Assembly: GCF_021347895.1 (NCBI RefSeq)
Contig: NC_067134.1
Location: forward strand, 30,535,378 to 30,599,377
Direction: 5' to 3'
Length of the DNA: 64,000 bases
From: Acanthochromis polyacanthus
Taxonomy: Eukaryota; Chordata; Actinopteri; Pomacentridae
Below, piece after piece: positions 21,964-33,692 of this stretch (position 1 is the first letter of the stretch; each line of letters starts with the position of its first letter). The position numbers were made by a program, and so were the translations under genes. The notes beneath the pieces are model-generated. The model was not told where the DNA came from, did no database searches, and saw only the letters and a list, made by a program, of their open reading frames with translations.

Positions 21964-22035
21964 GCGATGGTGGTATAGTGGTGAGCATAGCTGCCTTCCA
22001 AGCAGTTGACCCGGGTTTGATTCCTGGCCATCGCA
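21964..22035 (+). tRNA. tRNA-Gly (TCC), possibly a pseudogene
   Basis: A 72-nt cloverleaf is present. The acceptor GCGATGG pairs fully with CCATCGC, followed by A. The D-arm is GGTATAGTGGTGAGCAT, and the anticodon loop CTTCCAA gives TCC. The T-arm is CCGGG TTTGATT CCTGG with one wobble pair. The T-loop has T in place of the normally invariant C56, which also damages the internal promoter B box. No TTTT is seen in the next 50 bases. These two points make it doubtful as an active gene. It could be a young pseudogene. Confidence 0.7.
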
Positions 22036-25000
22036 TGTGTGCTGGTCATGAAGTGTTGTGTGCTTAGTGTTTGTGATGGTTTAACTGACACAACTAAACA
22101 CTTCGTCACAGAATGTGAGTAGTATCAGCAGCTGCTGGGAGGTCCAACTCGGACATGTTGCAAGTTTGGTGGTGGGACAAGTGATTGCATGTGGCTTATC
22201 TAAGCTCACACACTCATACATGCAGCCACACACACCTACTTAGCATTTGTTCAGTGGATCATGTATCAACAAGCACAACAGGTTTGAGAGTTTTGCAATG
22301 AGTGCTGGAAGTGAAAAATTCGTTTTGAAGGCTTGTTGTGTTGTTGTGCATCAGTCAAAATACAATAGGTTTATAAATCTATTTTTTAAAAAAGTTGAAA
22401 TAAAAGAAAGAAATCAATGGTAAACAGTACAACACATTTTAAGGACTTATTAAAAAGGATTCACGAGATAAATGGAAGAGAAAAAAATGACTTTAAATTC
22501 AGTGAATAAATGTAGACACAAACTTCTTTAGAGTAAATCAGGCAGTTAGCAGTTCTAAAGCAGTAACAAGATTAAAAGCATGAACATTAATGTCCCAGAA
22601 TGATGTGTTAGTGGTGTAATATAATACAACATTGTGCACCAACACAAAGCTTTCACCAAATGTTCATTTTGTAAATGTTTATCGTGTAGTACTGCATTGT
22701 ATAGCTCTGTCTGGGACAAATTAGCATGTTAAAGATAAATGAAGCAGAAAAACATGAACTAAAATTAAGTGAAGTTTTATTTCTCTACTATAAAGTTTAA
22801 TTGTTTCAAACTGGATCCTGAAGAAACATTCGCTCATCTTGTGTGCACTTCTGCTGTATTTACAGCTAAATGACAATAAAGCTTGATTTAATTTGATTTT
22901 GATTTGAATAAAAGTGCAAACATGTTTCATAAAGGTAAATAAGGTATAAAGGTATAAGGCAACTTAGGCCAGATTTGAATAGAAGTGATCCCTTAAAAAC
23001 ACACTACAAGTCCATCTTCTACAGGGGATCAGTTCTGACATAAACCACTGATCAAACATTGCCCACTGTGCTGCACAGCACACTAGCAGAGGTCCAAAGT
23101 TAGACTCATTCAAAGGGCTGCACTGATTCTATATCTGTCACTTGTATCGATTTTACTCCTGATTATCTGTCAAACACGTCTACCACCTCCAAGCTATCAT
23201 GCTCATGTGATTTTGTCAATCCTTTTGAGTAACTCTGATGTTTGCAACCCCAGCCCCCGCCGTTGTGCTAATTCAAACAATTTCAAGGACAAAGGATGGG
23301 AGCCTATTGTATCACACAACCAGCAGTGCAACGGATACGGTGCCAGAGGGGCACAGTTGTCAAGGATTAGCGGCCGTCACAGGCGCAGATGGATGTATCA
23401 CCTCCCAGCACCGCTGATGAGTGAGTAGGACAACTGCCCCAAATGAGCTTTAAGCAGAACTTTAGATGCAGTCAAAAGATTTGAAGTGAAATAAGGAACC
23501 AACCAGAGCATGTTGGGAGGATGAGGGACAACAAAGAGAAGAGGGTCGCTTTCTGATTGACCTGTTGCTCTGCACAAACCTGTGGCTCAGCACATGCATG
23601 ATGCAGATTTAGCCCCTGAACAACCACTTTAGCTCATAATGCTGGTTTTCAATAATAACTGTGGTGAAGACTGGAAGTTTTTGCACTATTTTTGGTTTTC
23701 ATATTAGCCAATATTCCATATACTGAAAAAATACATTTTTAAAAAACTTTTTTAAAAACTGCAACAGTTAATCATTTTACAGAATTACAAATAATAACGA
23801 GGAAAAATCCCAGATTTATTTTTAAAATTCACATATTAACTGTGAAAAACAGGCTGCGCAAAATGTCCACATCAAAAGTCTGTTTTTTTTAAATTGTGAT
23901 TTGTCCTTTTATAACATTTGGCTGTAAAATAGTACCAACTGAATTAAATGATTGAAATCAACAAAACACACAAAAACTACAAAACAAAACAACATTTTAA
24001 AGATATCCAAATCCTAAAAATGTAAGATTTTATTATCTTACACAATTTTTAAATTGTAAAATAAAAACATTCTACATATTCTAAAACTGTTTTACATAAC
24101 TTCACTTTTTTTGTTAAACTACCAATAATTTCCAGTAAAATCCTAGAAAAAAGTATTAATTTACATGTTGATTGTAAAGAGAAACACACAAAAAATGATA
24201 TTTTATGCAAATAATAATTTATTATTATATAATGTGTGAATGTAAAAACGCACTTTTATTTCAAACTAAAAATTACTGATATTTGCTGTTATTTTACTTT
24301 AAAAAACATACAGATTTTAAAGTTTTTTTAATTGAACTTTTAAAACTATCACCTTAATGCAATACATGAAGTGATCCAAACAGAACATTAACATTGTGCC
24401 TTCTGTGCGTCCATACTATAGAACTAGCTGTCCCTCAAACACTGAATCTTGTGACTAGTTAGTCTTATTTATAGGGGAAAAAACCTTCCCAACACCCAGG
24501 TCTTTTCACATTCCTGAGAGGAACCCACCCCCTTTCTAAAACAGAGAGATCTTATGGTGACAAATCTTCAAACCAACTTCCTCCTCTTCCTTTCAGCTGC
24601 AGTAATGGCCCAGTGAACTGGATTCTCTCTGTCCTGACTCACATCCTCTGTGCCATAACATTTATGCTGCCTATTCAGAAGCTGCTACATGAATCACAGC
24701 AGGCACCAGCTCAGCTCATCACATCCTGACTAATAGTCTGAATATTAGTCTGGGATGATGTGATATCAGAAACCATATCTTACTGGAAAGCCACCACACG
24801 TACACACTGCTGTTTACAATGTTCATTCTCGTCAACTTTGGCGCTGCTTGAGCACGAATCTGGTTAAGAATCTGACAAACGGAGGCGTTGACAGTCGATG
24901 TCTCATCCACGCTTTTAAGGCCTTGTTGTTCTCGCTGCAGCCAGGCCATACTTATCTCACACAAGAAACTGTATGTGAGCAGAAACAATCGGCTTGACTG

Positions 25001-26388
25001 AGTGCATTCCCACCAAGGTGTTAGGTTACATGGGCCTGGTCTATTTAAAAGATGACATCAGCAAGAAGGGACTTTGCAGCATTATCTTTGTCACTCAGCT
25101 TTTGAGAAATGGCACATCAGTCACCAATTCATGAATTTCTGGCATGAAGTTGCGATATCAGGAAATAACCCGAGGCCACTGCAGGATAATACTGAGATTA
25201 CATTTATTACAAATGCTAATAAAAATCCACACCTAATCAGTTCTCACCGTGAAATGATTTAAAGTGTCCCATCCAGACTGTGGAAACTTCACAGCAGACG
25301 GTGAAAACGAAGCATTTCATTTACATGTGAAGAAATAAATCTCATCCATAAGTGATTGTACATTCATTCACCGGCTCACACACCACCTACTGGATTTTTA
25401 AAAAGCCACAATAATACAATTAGCCTAACAAAGAAAATGGTAATCCACGAGTCAGTGTGACTGCATGGGTGGGATGCATCTGAAACGACCTGAGAAGGAC
25501 TCTGAGGAATTTTCACACCAAAAAGCTCCAGGAGAGCCAGACTGAAACAGCAGCCTATAATCTGTGGGTAGTGCAGCTGAAACAACAACAGCAAAAAAAA
25601 GAAAAGAAAACATGCATTCAAAAGCAGGCATTTCTCCCAGGCTGCTTCCTGTGTTGCAGGTTGAGATGTAAATTATTTAATGCCAAATGCAGCCCATTAA
25701 TTAAATGGTGCAAAGAACTGCAAAGCTGTCATTCACACAGTCTGTATTTACAGATATCGGTAACAGTATGATACATTATCAGACCAGCAGCAGATTCATA
25801 GCTGGGGGGGGATGCACAGATGCTGATAAAGCAGATGTCCACAGTCCTCAACACATTCCAGGCAGCCTATAAAAACAAGGAGCAGAGCCCCGTCTCTGAC
25901 TGTCTGCAGCAGTCACAGAGCTTCATAGAAACATTTAGTGTTATAACCTGATGATCCCAGCCATGCTTCCCTCCCTCCCCTTCCACTGTCTCTGCAACAA
26001 GCACAGCAATCTGATCTCCAGCTAAGCCCTGTTTTTGGGAAGCACTCTGCATGTTTGGCCGAGGTGTGGGTCCTCGTCTGAAAACGTTCCATGACAGTGG
26101 AAGTTTCAGAATCAGCGTGTAAATCGTGAATCCTACTCGGTGCTTGCAACAAGTATTTGTCTTTCTAAATGTCCAAAAAGTAAAAAAGAGCTGCTCATCT
26201 GCATTGCATTTGTAAATAGATTCACAACTCCAGCTAAATTCTGAAATGCCTAAGAACAGTCCCTCTGTAATAGCAGGCTGATGAAAACAAATGTCCAACT
26301 ATACAAAAACTGACTGTCCTGCTCTGTAAACTCTGAGAATGCCGAGCGAGAACGCACAAAGCAACATGCTGACGTGTGAGAATGATCA
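22036..26388. other. unassigned AT-rich sequence
   Basis: No gene recognised over 4.3 kb. 23640-24400 is very AT-rich. Open frames such as 25867-26298 on the minus strand have no known domain. A G run lies at 25804-25810. No intact element ends are seen. Confidence 0.4.
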
Positions 26389-27559
26389 GGGGCCTATTTC
26401 ACGAAGCAGGTTTAGGGAAAACTCTGAGTTTCTTAACCCTGAAATGAGGGAAACTCAGAGTTTTCCATTTCACGAAGCGAGGTAACTCTAACCAGGGAGT
26501 GCGGGGTAACTGTAGCCTGTTTCACAAAGAGGGGTAACTTAAACTCTCGGTCAGTTACCGCAGTAACAGACTCTATGAGTTGAACCTGGTCGGCAGCATG
26601 TTTATCTGAGAAAACCTCGAGTTTCTTTCCGTCTCCGCCGTCTTTCAGCCACACACGCTGTTTCATTTCCTCATTCATTCAGTCAGTAAGCGAGCGAGTT
26701 TTGGCGTAGAACAGCTTTTATTAACGATCCAGTGGATAAAGGAGCAGCATTACTGCACAGATAATTAAATATTCGTCGGTAGATTGTTATCAGACTGAGC
26801 ATAAATGTTCTCGCATTTCTGGACAATTATCGGTTTGAGCGGTACCGTTTCGTAATCGTTTCAAGTCCATAATCTACATAAACAACCTAATCCGTCCTTA
26901 CATTTACATTACCAGACGTAGTCATGCTCTCACATCCAGCAGATATTGTGTCTTGCGCTGCGGTTCTTTGCAAATGAAAGTTTTTATATGATGTCGGAGA
27001 TGCAGAGCACTACAGTAAGACAACTGTATGCAGGACAGTCAGAAAAGTTTTCCTGGCTCTGAAACGACTTTTACTCATCATTGTGAATATAAACCTGTCA
27101 GAACATCAAGAGTATTCCGCAGGATTGCAGGTGAATGATGTAGAGATCTGTTAAATTCATTTTAAATCATATTCTGTTCATGACATTGTCCTGCAGCCTC
27201 AGACTGGGATTAGTCATTTTAATTTCTTTTAGGATTTCCCAGTGTGATTGGCTGCATAGATGCACACACATCCCCATCACAGCTCCCTCACATCATGAAC
27301 AGGAAGTCCATTCACAGCATAAATGTGCAGGTAGGCTACAGGTAGACTGACTACTGTTTCTAAATGTTAAAGACTGCATCATAGTTCAACATCTGTCATT
27401 CTCTGCACTGTCCAGATCAAATGTGATGCTGCATACATCATTTCTAATGTGGAGGCCAAGTGGTCTGGGTCTGTTCATGACTCCAGGATTTATGGAGAGT
27501 CTAACCTGAGCAACAAGACTGCAGCATGGTCAGCAGCCTAAAGATTTTCACAATAGAAT

Positions 27560-28945
27560 TCTCTTGTCTCCCTCCGTTAAAGTCCGGCGGCCCGCGGGCG
27601 GGCCGTTTTTTTATCGGTATACGCTTTTTTTTAAAATAGAAGGACACTGCAAACACGATTATACAAACACTATACACACATAGAAAGCTGAGATTCTCAT
27701 GAATCCACCGGTATAAACCACTTTCAGATGTGATTACCACAGCGGGTAATATAAACACATTTATCCAACAAACAACAAGTCATGTAAACGTGCACAGCTC
27801 ACCTGTCGACGCAGTTTGGACGCTCGTTTCTGGTCATAAAAGAAGATAATCCACAAAAACCGGCCAGAACCCAAGCTTAGCCATCCAGAGGAAACAATCC
27901 AGTATAATACTTTGGCCAAAACATGTCTCGAAATAGGTAAAAAAATCCAGAAAACGATCGGCTCCGTGCGCGTGCACGCGGCGCGTGGTGGTGCTGTGCG
28001 TTTCATATTCACTGCATCTTTCTATTATAACTTTATCATACACGGTCGAATTCCCTTTGTTCGCGATTCAAAATGGATACTGAACGCTTCTCTACCGCTT
28101 CAAACCGGACTTCAACCAATCAGGTGACTCGTTTCCGCCTACTTCGGCGATTTAGCCAACCATGGCCGAGTCTGACAGATATCGATTACATCACTTGATT
28201 GACTTGTTTCTCAGCAAATCACGCCGGAGGAACCGTTAGATTGACAGGCCTGGTAGCCAATGAGCTTGCTGAATGGCTTGAATATAAATCCCGCCTCTGC
28301 CAGCGGCTTTATATGATATTTCATTCGTGAGCTCCGGGCTCCACCTGCTGTTTCTCTGTATTCCTCTCAATCTGTTTGTGTGATCGACACTGAAGCCTAT
28401 CTGAAGTGATTTTTTGAGTTCTTTATGAGTTTTTGGAATGAAAATGAAGTGGAAAATGAAGTGAAAATGAATTTATACCATTCTGTAGAGAGTGTGCACA
28501 GTGTATAAAGAGTGTATCCAACATTGACAGGGGCGGAGCATATCAGTACAAATACATGTGTGAAACACTCATTTCTTGTAGTATTGCTCTGAAATTTTGA
28601 CCTGAACTATGTAAGACCCCAGGCTTTTGCAATATTGTGTTTTCAAGCTCTTACAGTGCTGCCACACTGATTTTCAGGTGTTTTATTAGGGAAAAAATGT
28701 AGGCGAGAAAAAAATTCATCCTAATTCAGTGTGTGCCAACATGAAATACTCTGTGCCAGTAGCACCTAGAGTAATTCTGACTGCACTGGGTGAAAATTCA
28801 GGTTGTCAGCTTTCAAATGAGACCCCAACCATGCATGTACTCCAAACAGTTCAAGAACAGCATTCAATTTACTTTCTGTAAATCTCAGTAGAAATTTCGG
28901 GCGGAAATTGCCCAAACCTTATACTCTGATGTATCCACTATACAT
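27560..28945. repeat. CCAAT-box dispersed repeat, copy B, inside Harbinger
   Basis: It aligns with copy A (1465-2579) from about 27650 to 28797 and continues past the point where copy A meets the gap. It separates two halves of the Harbinger nuclease. Either it inserted into an intron of that gene, or it split the coding part. It has CCAAT boxes at 28116-28120 and 28257-28261, then an AATATAAAT box at 28281-28289. CpG is frequent at 27570-27600 and 27950-28000. No conserved reading frame is seen. Confidence 0.65.
28110..28295 (+). promoter_or_regulatory. promoter-like block in the dispersed repeat
   Basis: Two CCAAT boxes (28116-28120, 28257-28261) precede a TATA-like AATATAAAT at 28281-28289 on the plus strand. 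In copy A both CCAAT boxes are kept (1921-1925, 2048-2052), but the TATA-like box is not. The arrangement is that of a Pol II promoter. Activity is inferred. Confidence 0.35.
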
Positions 28946-29399
28946 TACAGGAGAGTTTGATGGCCTTCTGCTGGGTGACAGGGGTTACCATGCCAACCCA
29001 GGCTGATGACCTCATACCCTGACCCTGAACCAGGCCCCAACAGAACTTCAACCGGGCTCACTGCAGGACCAGAGCCCGGGTGGAGATGACCATAGGCCTG
29101 CTGAAAGCCCGTTTCCAGAGCCTACGTCACCTCAGGGTGACCCCTGAGAGGGCCTGTGATATTACTGTGGCATGTGTTGTTCTTCATAATATTACCACTA
29201 TTAGAGGAGAGCAACACCCTGCCCTACAAACTGAAGACCCAGATGATGAGCCCATCCACCTGCAGCTATCCAGGACAGCAGAGCAGTCAGAGACACCGTA
29301 TGCAATAATCACTTTAGAGTTTAAGTCACCATCATCACCACCACAGCAAATAAAGACATGATACACATTTCATTTGGTCTTCTTTATTTCCTACAAATA

Positions 29400-30000
29400 A
29401 AAGATAGTTCAGTTCATGTTCCAGTAGTTAACATAATTCACCTGTGACCATCACCACCTCTAACTTGTGCTCTAGTATTTCAATTTCCAGATCTGCCCTC
29501 CTAATCTGTTTTTTGGATTTTTCTCAGCAAATGCAGTTTGTAAATCTGTTTTACTGATAACTGGGAATACATAGAGGACATTCAATTATACAGTTGCACA
29601 TGAATTCCACAGAATGAAGCTCTGATGTTTCCTGAACATCCATCTCACTGTCAGTCTGTGCAGTGGAAGTTGAGGGACCATCCTGCTGCTGTCCAGCCAT
29701 GCTCTGTTAAAAAAGATGAGAATGTGCAATACTTCAGTGTAGGCTAAATGTCACACTCTATATTCCACCTAAAATCTGAATGAGAAGAGAACTATCAGTA
29801 ACATACCTCTGTATGCCTTTCTGGATCCCCCTCTGTAAAGGCAGCAGACACAGTTTCATCCTCTTCATCCTAGATCAGTGACATGTTTCAGTTCACTTAA
29901 ACTACCATTTGGATAAATCTTTGGAGTGTTGCCTACTTACAATTACAATGTCTGTTGTGGTGTGAAGGGGCCAAAAGACAAAAAAGACACGTTATATATA
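29400..30000 (-). pseudogene. possible Harbinger companion (Myb/SANT-like) gene remnant
   Basis: The minus strand from 29703 reads MAGQQQDGPSTSTAQTDSEM, then DVQETSELHSVEF. It is preceded and followed by exon-like blocks. Harbinger elements usually carry a second gene of this kind in opposite orientation. No complete SANT motif can be read, so the call rests mostly on position. Confidence 0.3.
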
Positions 30001-30007
30001 TATATAC

Positions 30008-33000
30008 CACCGTTTTACAGGCATCTGCTTTCTTTCTGTTGGCTGAGCAGAAGTCTATGTTAGTTTAAATAGTCTTAATTATTTAACAGGACATGATATG
30101 GATGCAGACATTTAGGCTATGTGTGGATAGAACAACTGCACAGCCAAACAGCCACTTAATATTTAGGCTACTTTACAATGTGAAACATGATCAACATGAA
30201 GTACCTCCATGAAATAATGCCGAGGTCTGACCTGTTTGAACAATGTTTTTATTTTTCATCTTAAGCTGCTGCCCCGTGTGCTTCTCCCCCGCGAGATTTC
30301 ACCTAAATGAAATAACTTACTAGGCTGCCATTCAGACAGTTATTCCCTGTAATATTATTACGATTACAAAGGACTAGCTCTGCAAAAGTGGCTTACGCAT
30401 AGTGAGGGCAGAACACAGCATGTCTTTAGAAAAAAAAGTTGTATAAATCAGACTGTAAATGATCTATGAACAAACCTCTGTGTAAAACCTTCAGAATGTT
30501 GAATAGAATAAATCTGGACCGTGATGAATGTTAGTAAAGATTTCTGGATCAATCTGGTCATTTTGAGGCTAATTTTGGTCATGTTTTTATCTAATTCAGG
30601 TCATTTTTTTTGTCTCTTTTTGTTGTTTTTGTACCATCTTGGTCATTGTGTGGTTTATTTTGCTTATTCTGATTGTCTTTAAAGTTGTTTTTGTTTCAAA
30701 TTGTTCAGTTTGTGGCTCATTTTGATGGTTGTGTCTCTGTCTTTGGTCAGTTTATGTCTGTAGGGTTGTTCTTAATAGAAATTTTGGTCATTTTGTGCAT
30801 TTCAGTACGTTTTTAAGATAAAAATGGTGTAAATCAGACTGTAAATGATCTATGAACAAACCTCTCTGCAGAAGCCTGAGTATTGAACAGAATAAATGTG
30901 GACAGCTTGGTGAATGTAAGAGAAGATTTCTGGATCATTTTGGTCATTTTGAGGCTAATTTTGGTCATTTTGTGTCAGAATGTGTTTAATTTTGATCAGT
31001 TTACATCTTTTGGTCCATTTTTAAACATGTTGCATCTTTTCATGTTTGTTTTGTGGTAATTTTGTTTATTTTGCATCAAGTTTTGGTCATTTATGTGTCT
31101 AATTCAGGTAATGTTACATCTCTTTATGTTGTTTTTTGTGCCATTTTGGTCATTTTATGATTCATTTCATGTGTCTGTAAGGTTGTTTTTGTTTCAAATT
31201 CTTCATGTTGCTCATATTAGTCATTTCATGTCAGTTTGTCCATTCTGTGACTCATCAGCCATTTCTGTCTCATTTTTCATCTTTTTTTGCTCTGTTTTGC
31301 TCATTTTATCTCTCATTTTAGTTATTTTGCACCAGTTTAAGATTGCTTTTTTCATTTTGTACATTTTGTGTCTCATTTTCGTCATTTTGTTGCTAATTTT
31401 TGTGCCTGGTTTTGGTCATTTTTGGATTTCATTTTTGTCATTTTTGCCTAATTTTTGTCACATTTTGGCCACTTTTGGTCTCAAAATGACCAAAATGATC
31501 CAGAAATTTTCACTTACATTCACAAAGCTGTCCAAATTGATTCTATTCAATACTCAGGCTGATAGAGAGCGTTGTTCATAGATCATTTACTGTCTGATTT
31601 ATACAACTTTTTTTTCCTAACAACATTCTGAAATGCACAAAATGATCCAAATGAGATCGAAAATAACCAAAATTGAACAAAACCAACCTTAAAGTGATGC
31701 AAAATTGCTAAAATGAGAGATAAAATGAGCAAAACAGAAGAAAAGAAGAGACGACAACTGAAACAGAAATGGCCACTGAGTCACAGAATGATGAAATAGA
31801 CGTGAACTGACCAAAAGAACTAACAAGATGAACAATTTTAAACAGAAATAAACTTCATACAAATATCAGCTCTGAATATAGGTTGAGTTTATTCACATAT
31901 TCATTCAGATTTATGTATATTTCAGTTTCATATATCTGAATTTAATTTGATATAAAGAAACCTAAGAACTGTGTGGCTGATAATCTTTGTTTACATTTTG
32001 ATCAAGTAAAATATTTATTGTTAGTTTGGACAAGAGAGACAAATATTAACATTTAACAGGTGAGAGGGAACTGAACAAGTGAAGGAGTGGTTTGAGATTT
32101 TCAGTGACCCAAACAAATATAACACAGTCTAATTTTAGACTAAATAAAGTGAAGATTTGGAGCAAACACTTGAATGTTTTGGAAGCTTCCTGATAGAAAC
32201 ATGTTCAGGTGGTTAAAGGAAAACGTAAGAAGCTGTTAAATGTGATGAGTTTGGACAGAAGTGAAAATTTGTATTAGATCATTAGTATTTGATGCAGCAC
32301 AGACATGATCCAACAAGAGGGGTTCAGTCTCAGACTGATGTTTGCAGAGGTGATCTATTGATTATTGATTCACTCCATATGAACGTCAGAAGTGTTCTTC
32401 AACTGGTGTTTGTGGACCAACGGTGCCATCTGGTGGACATTACAGGATCCTACAAACATTCAGAGACACGCAGGAAAGCGAAACTCACACAGACCAGGAA
32501 ATAATTTCAGTCACCACGTGGAAAGACACACGGACAAAGCGCAGTCTGTATGTGGGAGAAACCCACTGAAGAACCTCTGTGACATCTGGAGGCAGTGGAC
32601 GCAGCGACACGCAGGTAAGATCCAGGAAGAAGAGCTGAAAACTTTCTGAAAGGGACAATATGCTGACTTGTTTAATTTTCTCGAGGTGTAAATTAACAAG
32701 AGAACACATATGTGCAAACACCCACACACTGCACCATTGTAACTCTTTGTATCATTCAATGATTTCTTAGCAAAACAAAAGAAAATAATAATAAAACAAA
32801 GCTGTTACAACCCCGCTGTCAAGTGTAACCGAATTTTAACAAATGCAAATGAAAGCAATGAATTTCCAGAGTCGAGCCTGTTTTATTCTTGATAAGGGTA
32901 GGTTTCAACAGACAAAGTGAGGGATCTGAAAGTAAATGGGTGCTGCTGAAATTAAAGAAACAAATAGAACCAAAGTGGCCTTCTCTAGGAAGTAGACTCC

Positions 33001-33692
33001 ACTAGACTGTGGGAAAAATAAAAATACATCAGACACAAATAAAAGCTCCAAATAGAAATACAAAGGCAAAAGCACCCCTAACTAAAGCTAGCAAAGGTTT
33101 CAGATATGGTTTAACTTCACACTTCTGACTAGCTTCCAGCCTCACAGACGAGTTCACAGAGTCAGCACGGACAGATCCCTTCCTGAGGAACTGCCACCGA
33201 ATGCTGGCATCAACCATAGACTGTATATAAAGTGGACGTAGCATCTGGCTCCAGAATTGAAGCCAACCCGGAAGAGTCAAAAACTTGCAATATCACGCCG
33301 TCCGCGAGGGTTGGCTCCAAAAATCTTTTTCTCCATAGACCCCAATTCATTTTTGGAAAAAATAAAATTTGATAGACTGATTTTCTACAGCTCAGGATTT
33401 TTTCCCGTTAGTTTTCACGGTCAAAATGAGAGATCAGGTGGCCGATCTTAAAATAAATCAATGCTGAATTTTAAATAAATCGTTACAGTTGGCGGAGCCA
33501 GGGGGCGTGGCTGTACTTGATAGACAGCAACAGAAGCCTCTGCGGTAAAATGTGGGCGGGATAAGAGAGTCCTCAGCCAATCCTGCCCCTAGTTGCTCTC
33601 CGGTCCAGTCTGTTTGATGATGCTTTTTACGTCACTGGCTCCAAAAAATCCAAAACGGCGACCAGGAAGTAGCAAAATCCGGGCTTCATTTT
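30008..33692. repeat. segmental duplication, unit A
   Basis: This block recurs at 34593-39990 with very high identity (about 97-98% by eye). It contains the Harbinger right part, the TTTTGGTCATTTTG fold-back region (30425-31840), a unique-looking part (31860-32690) and a 1-kb tail (32690-33692). The tail includes CCATAGACTGTATATAAAG at about 33217, a repeat that I recognise as common in fish. Unit A lacks 1.7 kb that unit B has between CTCGAGGTG and TAAATTAACAA. It ends where a truncated Tc1 begins. Confidence 0.85.
30425..31840. repeat. TTTTGGTCATTTTG fold-back repeat (unit A)
   Basis: Degenerate units based on TTTTGGTCATTTTGTG run forward from about 30545 to 31480, then switch to the complementary strand (CAAAATGACCAAAATG) and run to about 31740. 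A 140-bp flank starting TTGTATAAATCAGACTGTAA occurs forward at 30435-30590 and 30825-30990 and inverted at 31480-31612. The open frame of 162 codons inside (31093-31581) is a hydrophobic artefact of the T-rich repeat. Confidence 0.8.

Larger units (their letters stand above)
26920..29361 (+). pseudogene. Harbinger nuclease gene (HARBI1-like), disrupted
   Basis: Blocks in order are FLYDVGDAEHYSKTTVCRTV, RKVFLALKRLLLII (about 26970-27090), GFPSVIGCIDAHT and NRKSIHSINVQ (about 27231-27330), IKCDAAYIISNVEAKWSGSV and HDSRIYGESNL (about 27416-27515). After a 1.4-kb interruption come GEFDGLLLGDRGY, RARVEMTIGLLKARFQSLRH and CVVLHNI (about 28950-29215). These are the catalytic regions of PIF/Harbinger nucleases. 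The expected IDGTHI has become IDAHT with residues missing. Pieces lie in different frames; some breaks could be introns, since an acceptor CTATACATTACAG precedes GEFDG. The copy is probably dead. Confidence 0.75.
26389..30430 (+). mobile_element. PIF/Harbinger element, broken
   Basis: The left end GGGGCCTATTTCACGAAGCA is a typical fish Harbinger terminus. It is followed by a near-terminal hairpin with perfect 16-bp arms at 26416-26431 and 26451-26466, then further GAAGCGAGGTAAC-type repeats. Transposase blocks follow in plus orientation (26920-29361), and an antisense part (29400-30000) could be the companion Myb/SANT-like gene. The right terminus is not found. The last part (30008-30430) is also present in the downstream duplication. 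A different repeat interrupts the transposase. The right limit is uncertain. Confidence 0.7.

Noticed and set aside
25867..26298. Minus-strand open frame of 143 codons
   Set aside because: No domain, no splice or promoter context, and overlapping minus-strand frames are equally open.
28110..28295. Histone gene promoter
   Set aside because: Multiple CCAAT boxes suggested it, but no histone coding sequence lies on either side.
30545..31480. Regularly spaced TTTTGGTCATTTTG units as a CRISPR-like array
   Set aside because: Spacing and units are irregular, spacers are themselves repeat variants, and the context is a vertebrate genome.
31093..31581. Hydrophobic 162-codon open frame that looks like a multi-pass membrane protein (also 35680-36205)
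   Set aside because: It is a translation of the TTTTGGTCATTTTG repeat. T-rich DNA gives Phe, Leu, Ile and Val, and the frame appears only where the repeat lies.
32289..32649. Pair of open frames of 71 and 85 codons that recur at 36873-37233
   Set aside because: They recur only because the whole block is duplicated. No motif, start context or family match is seen.
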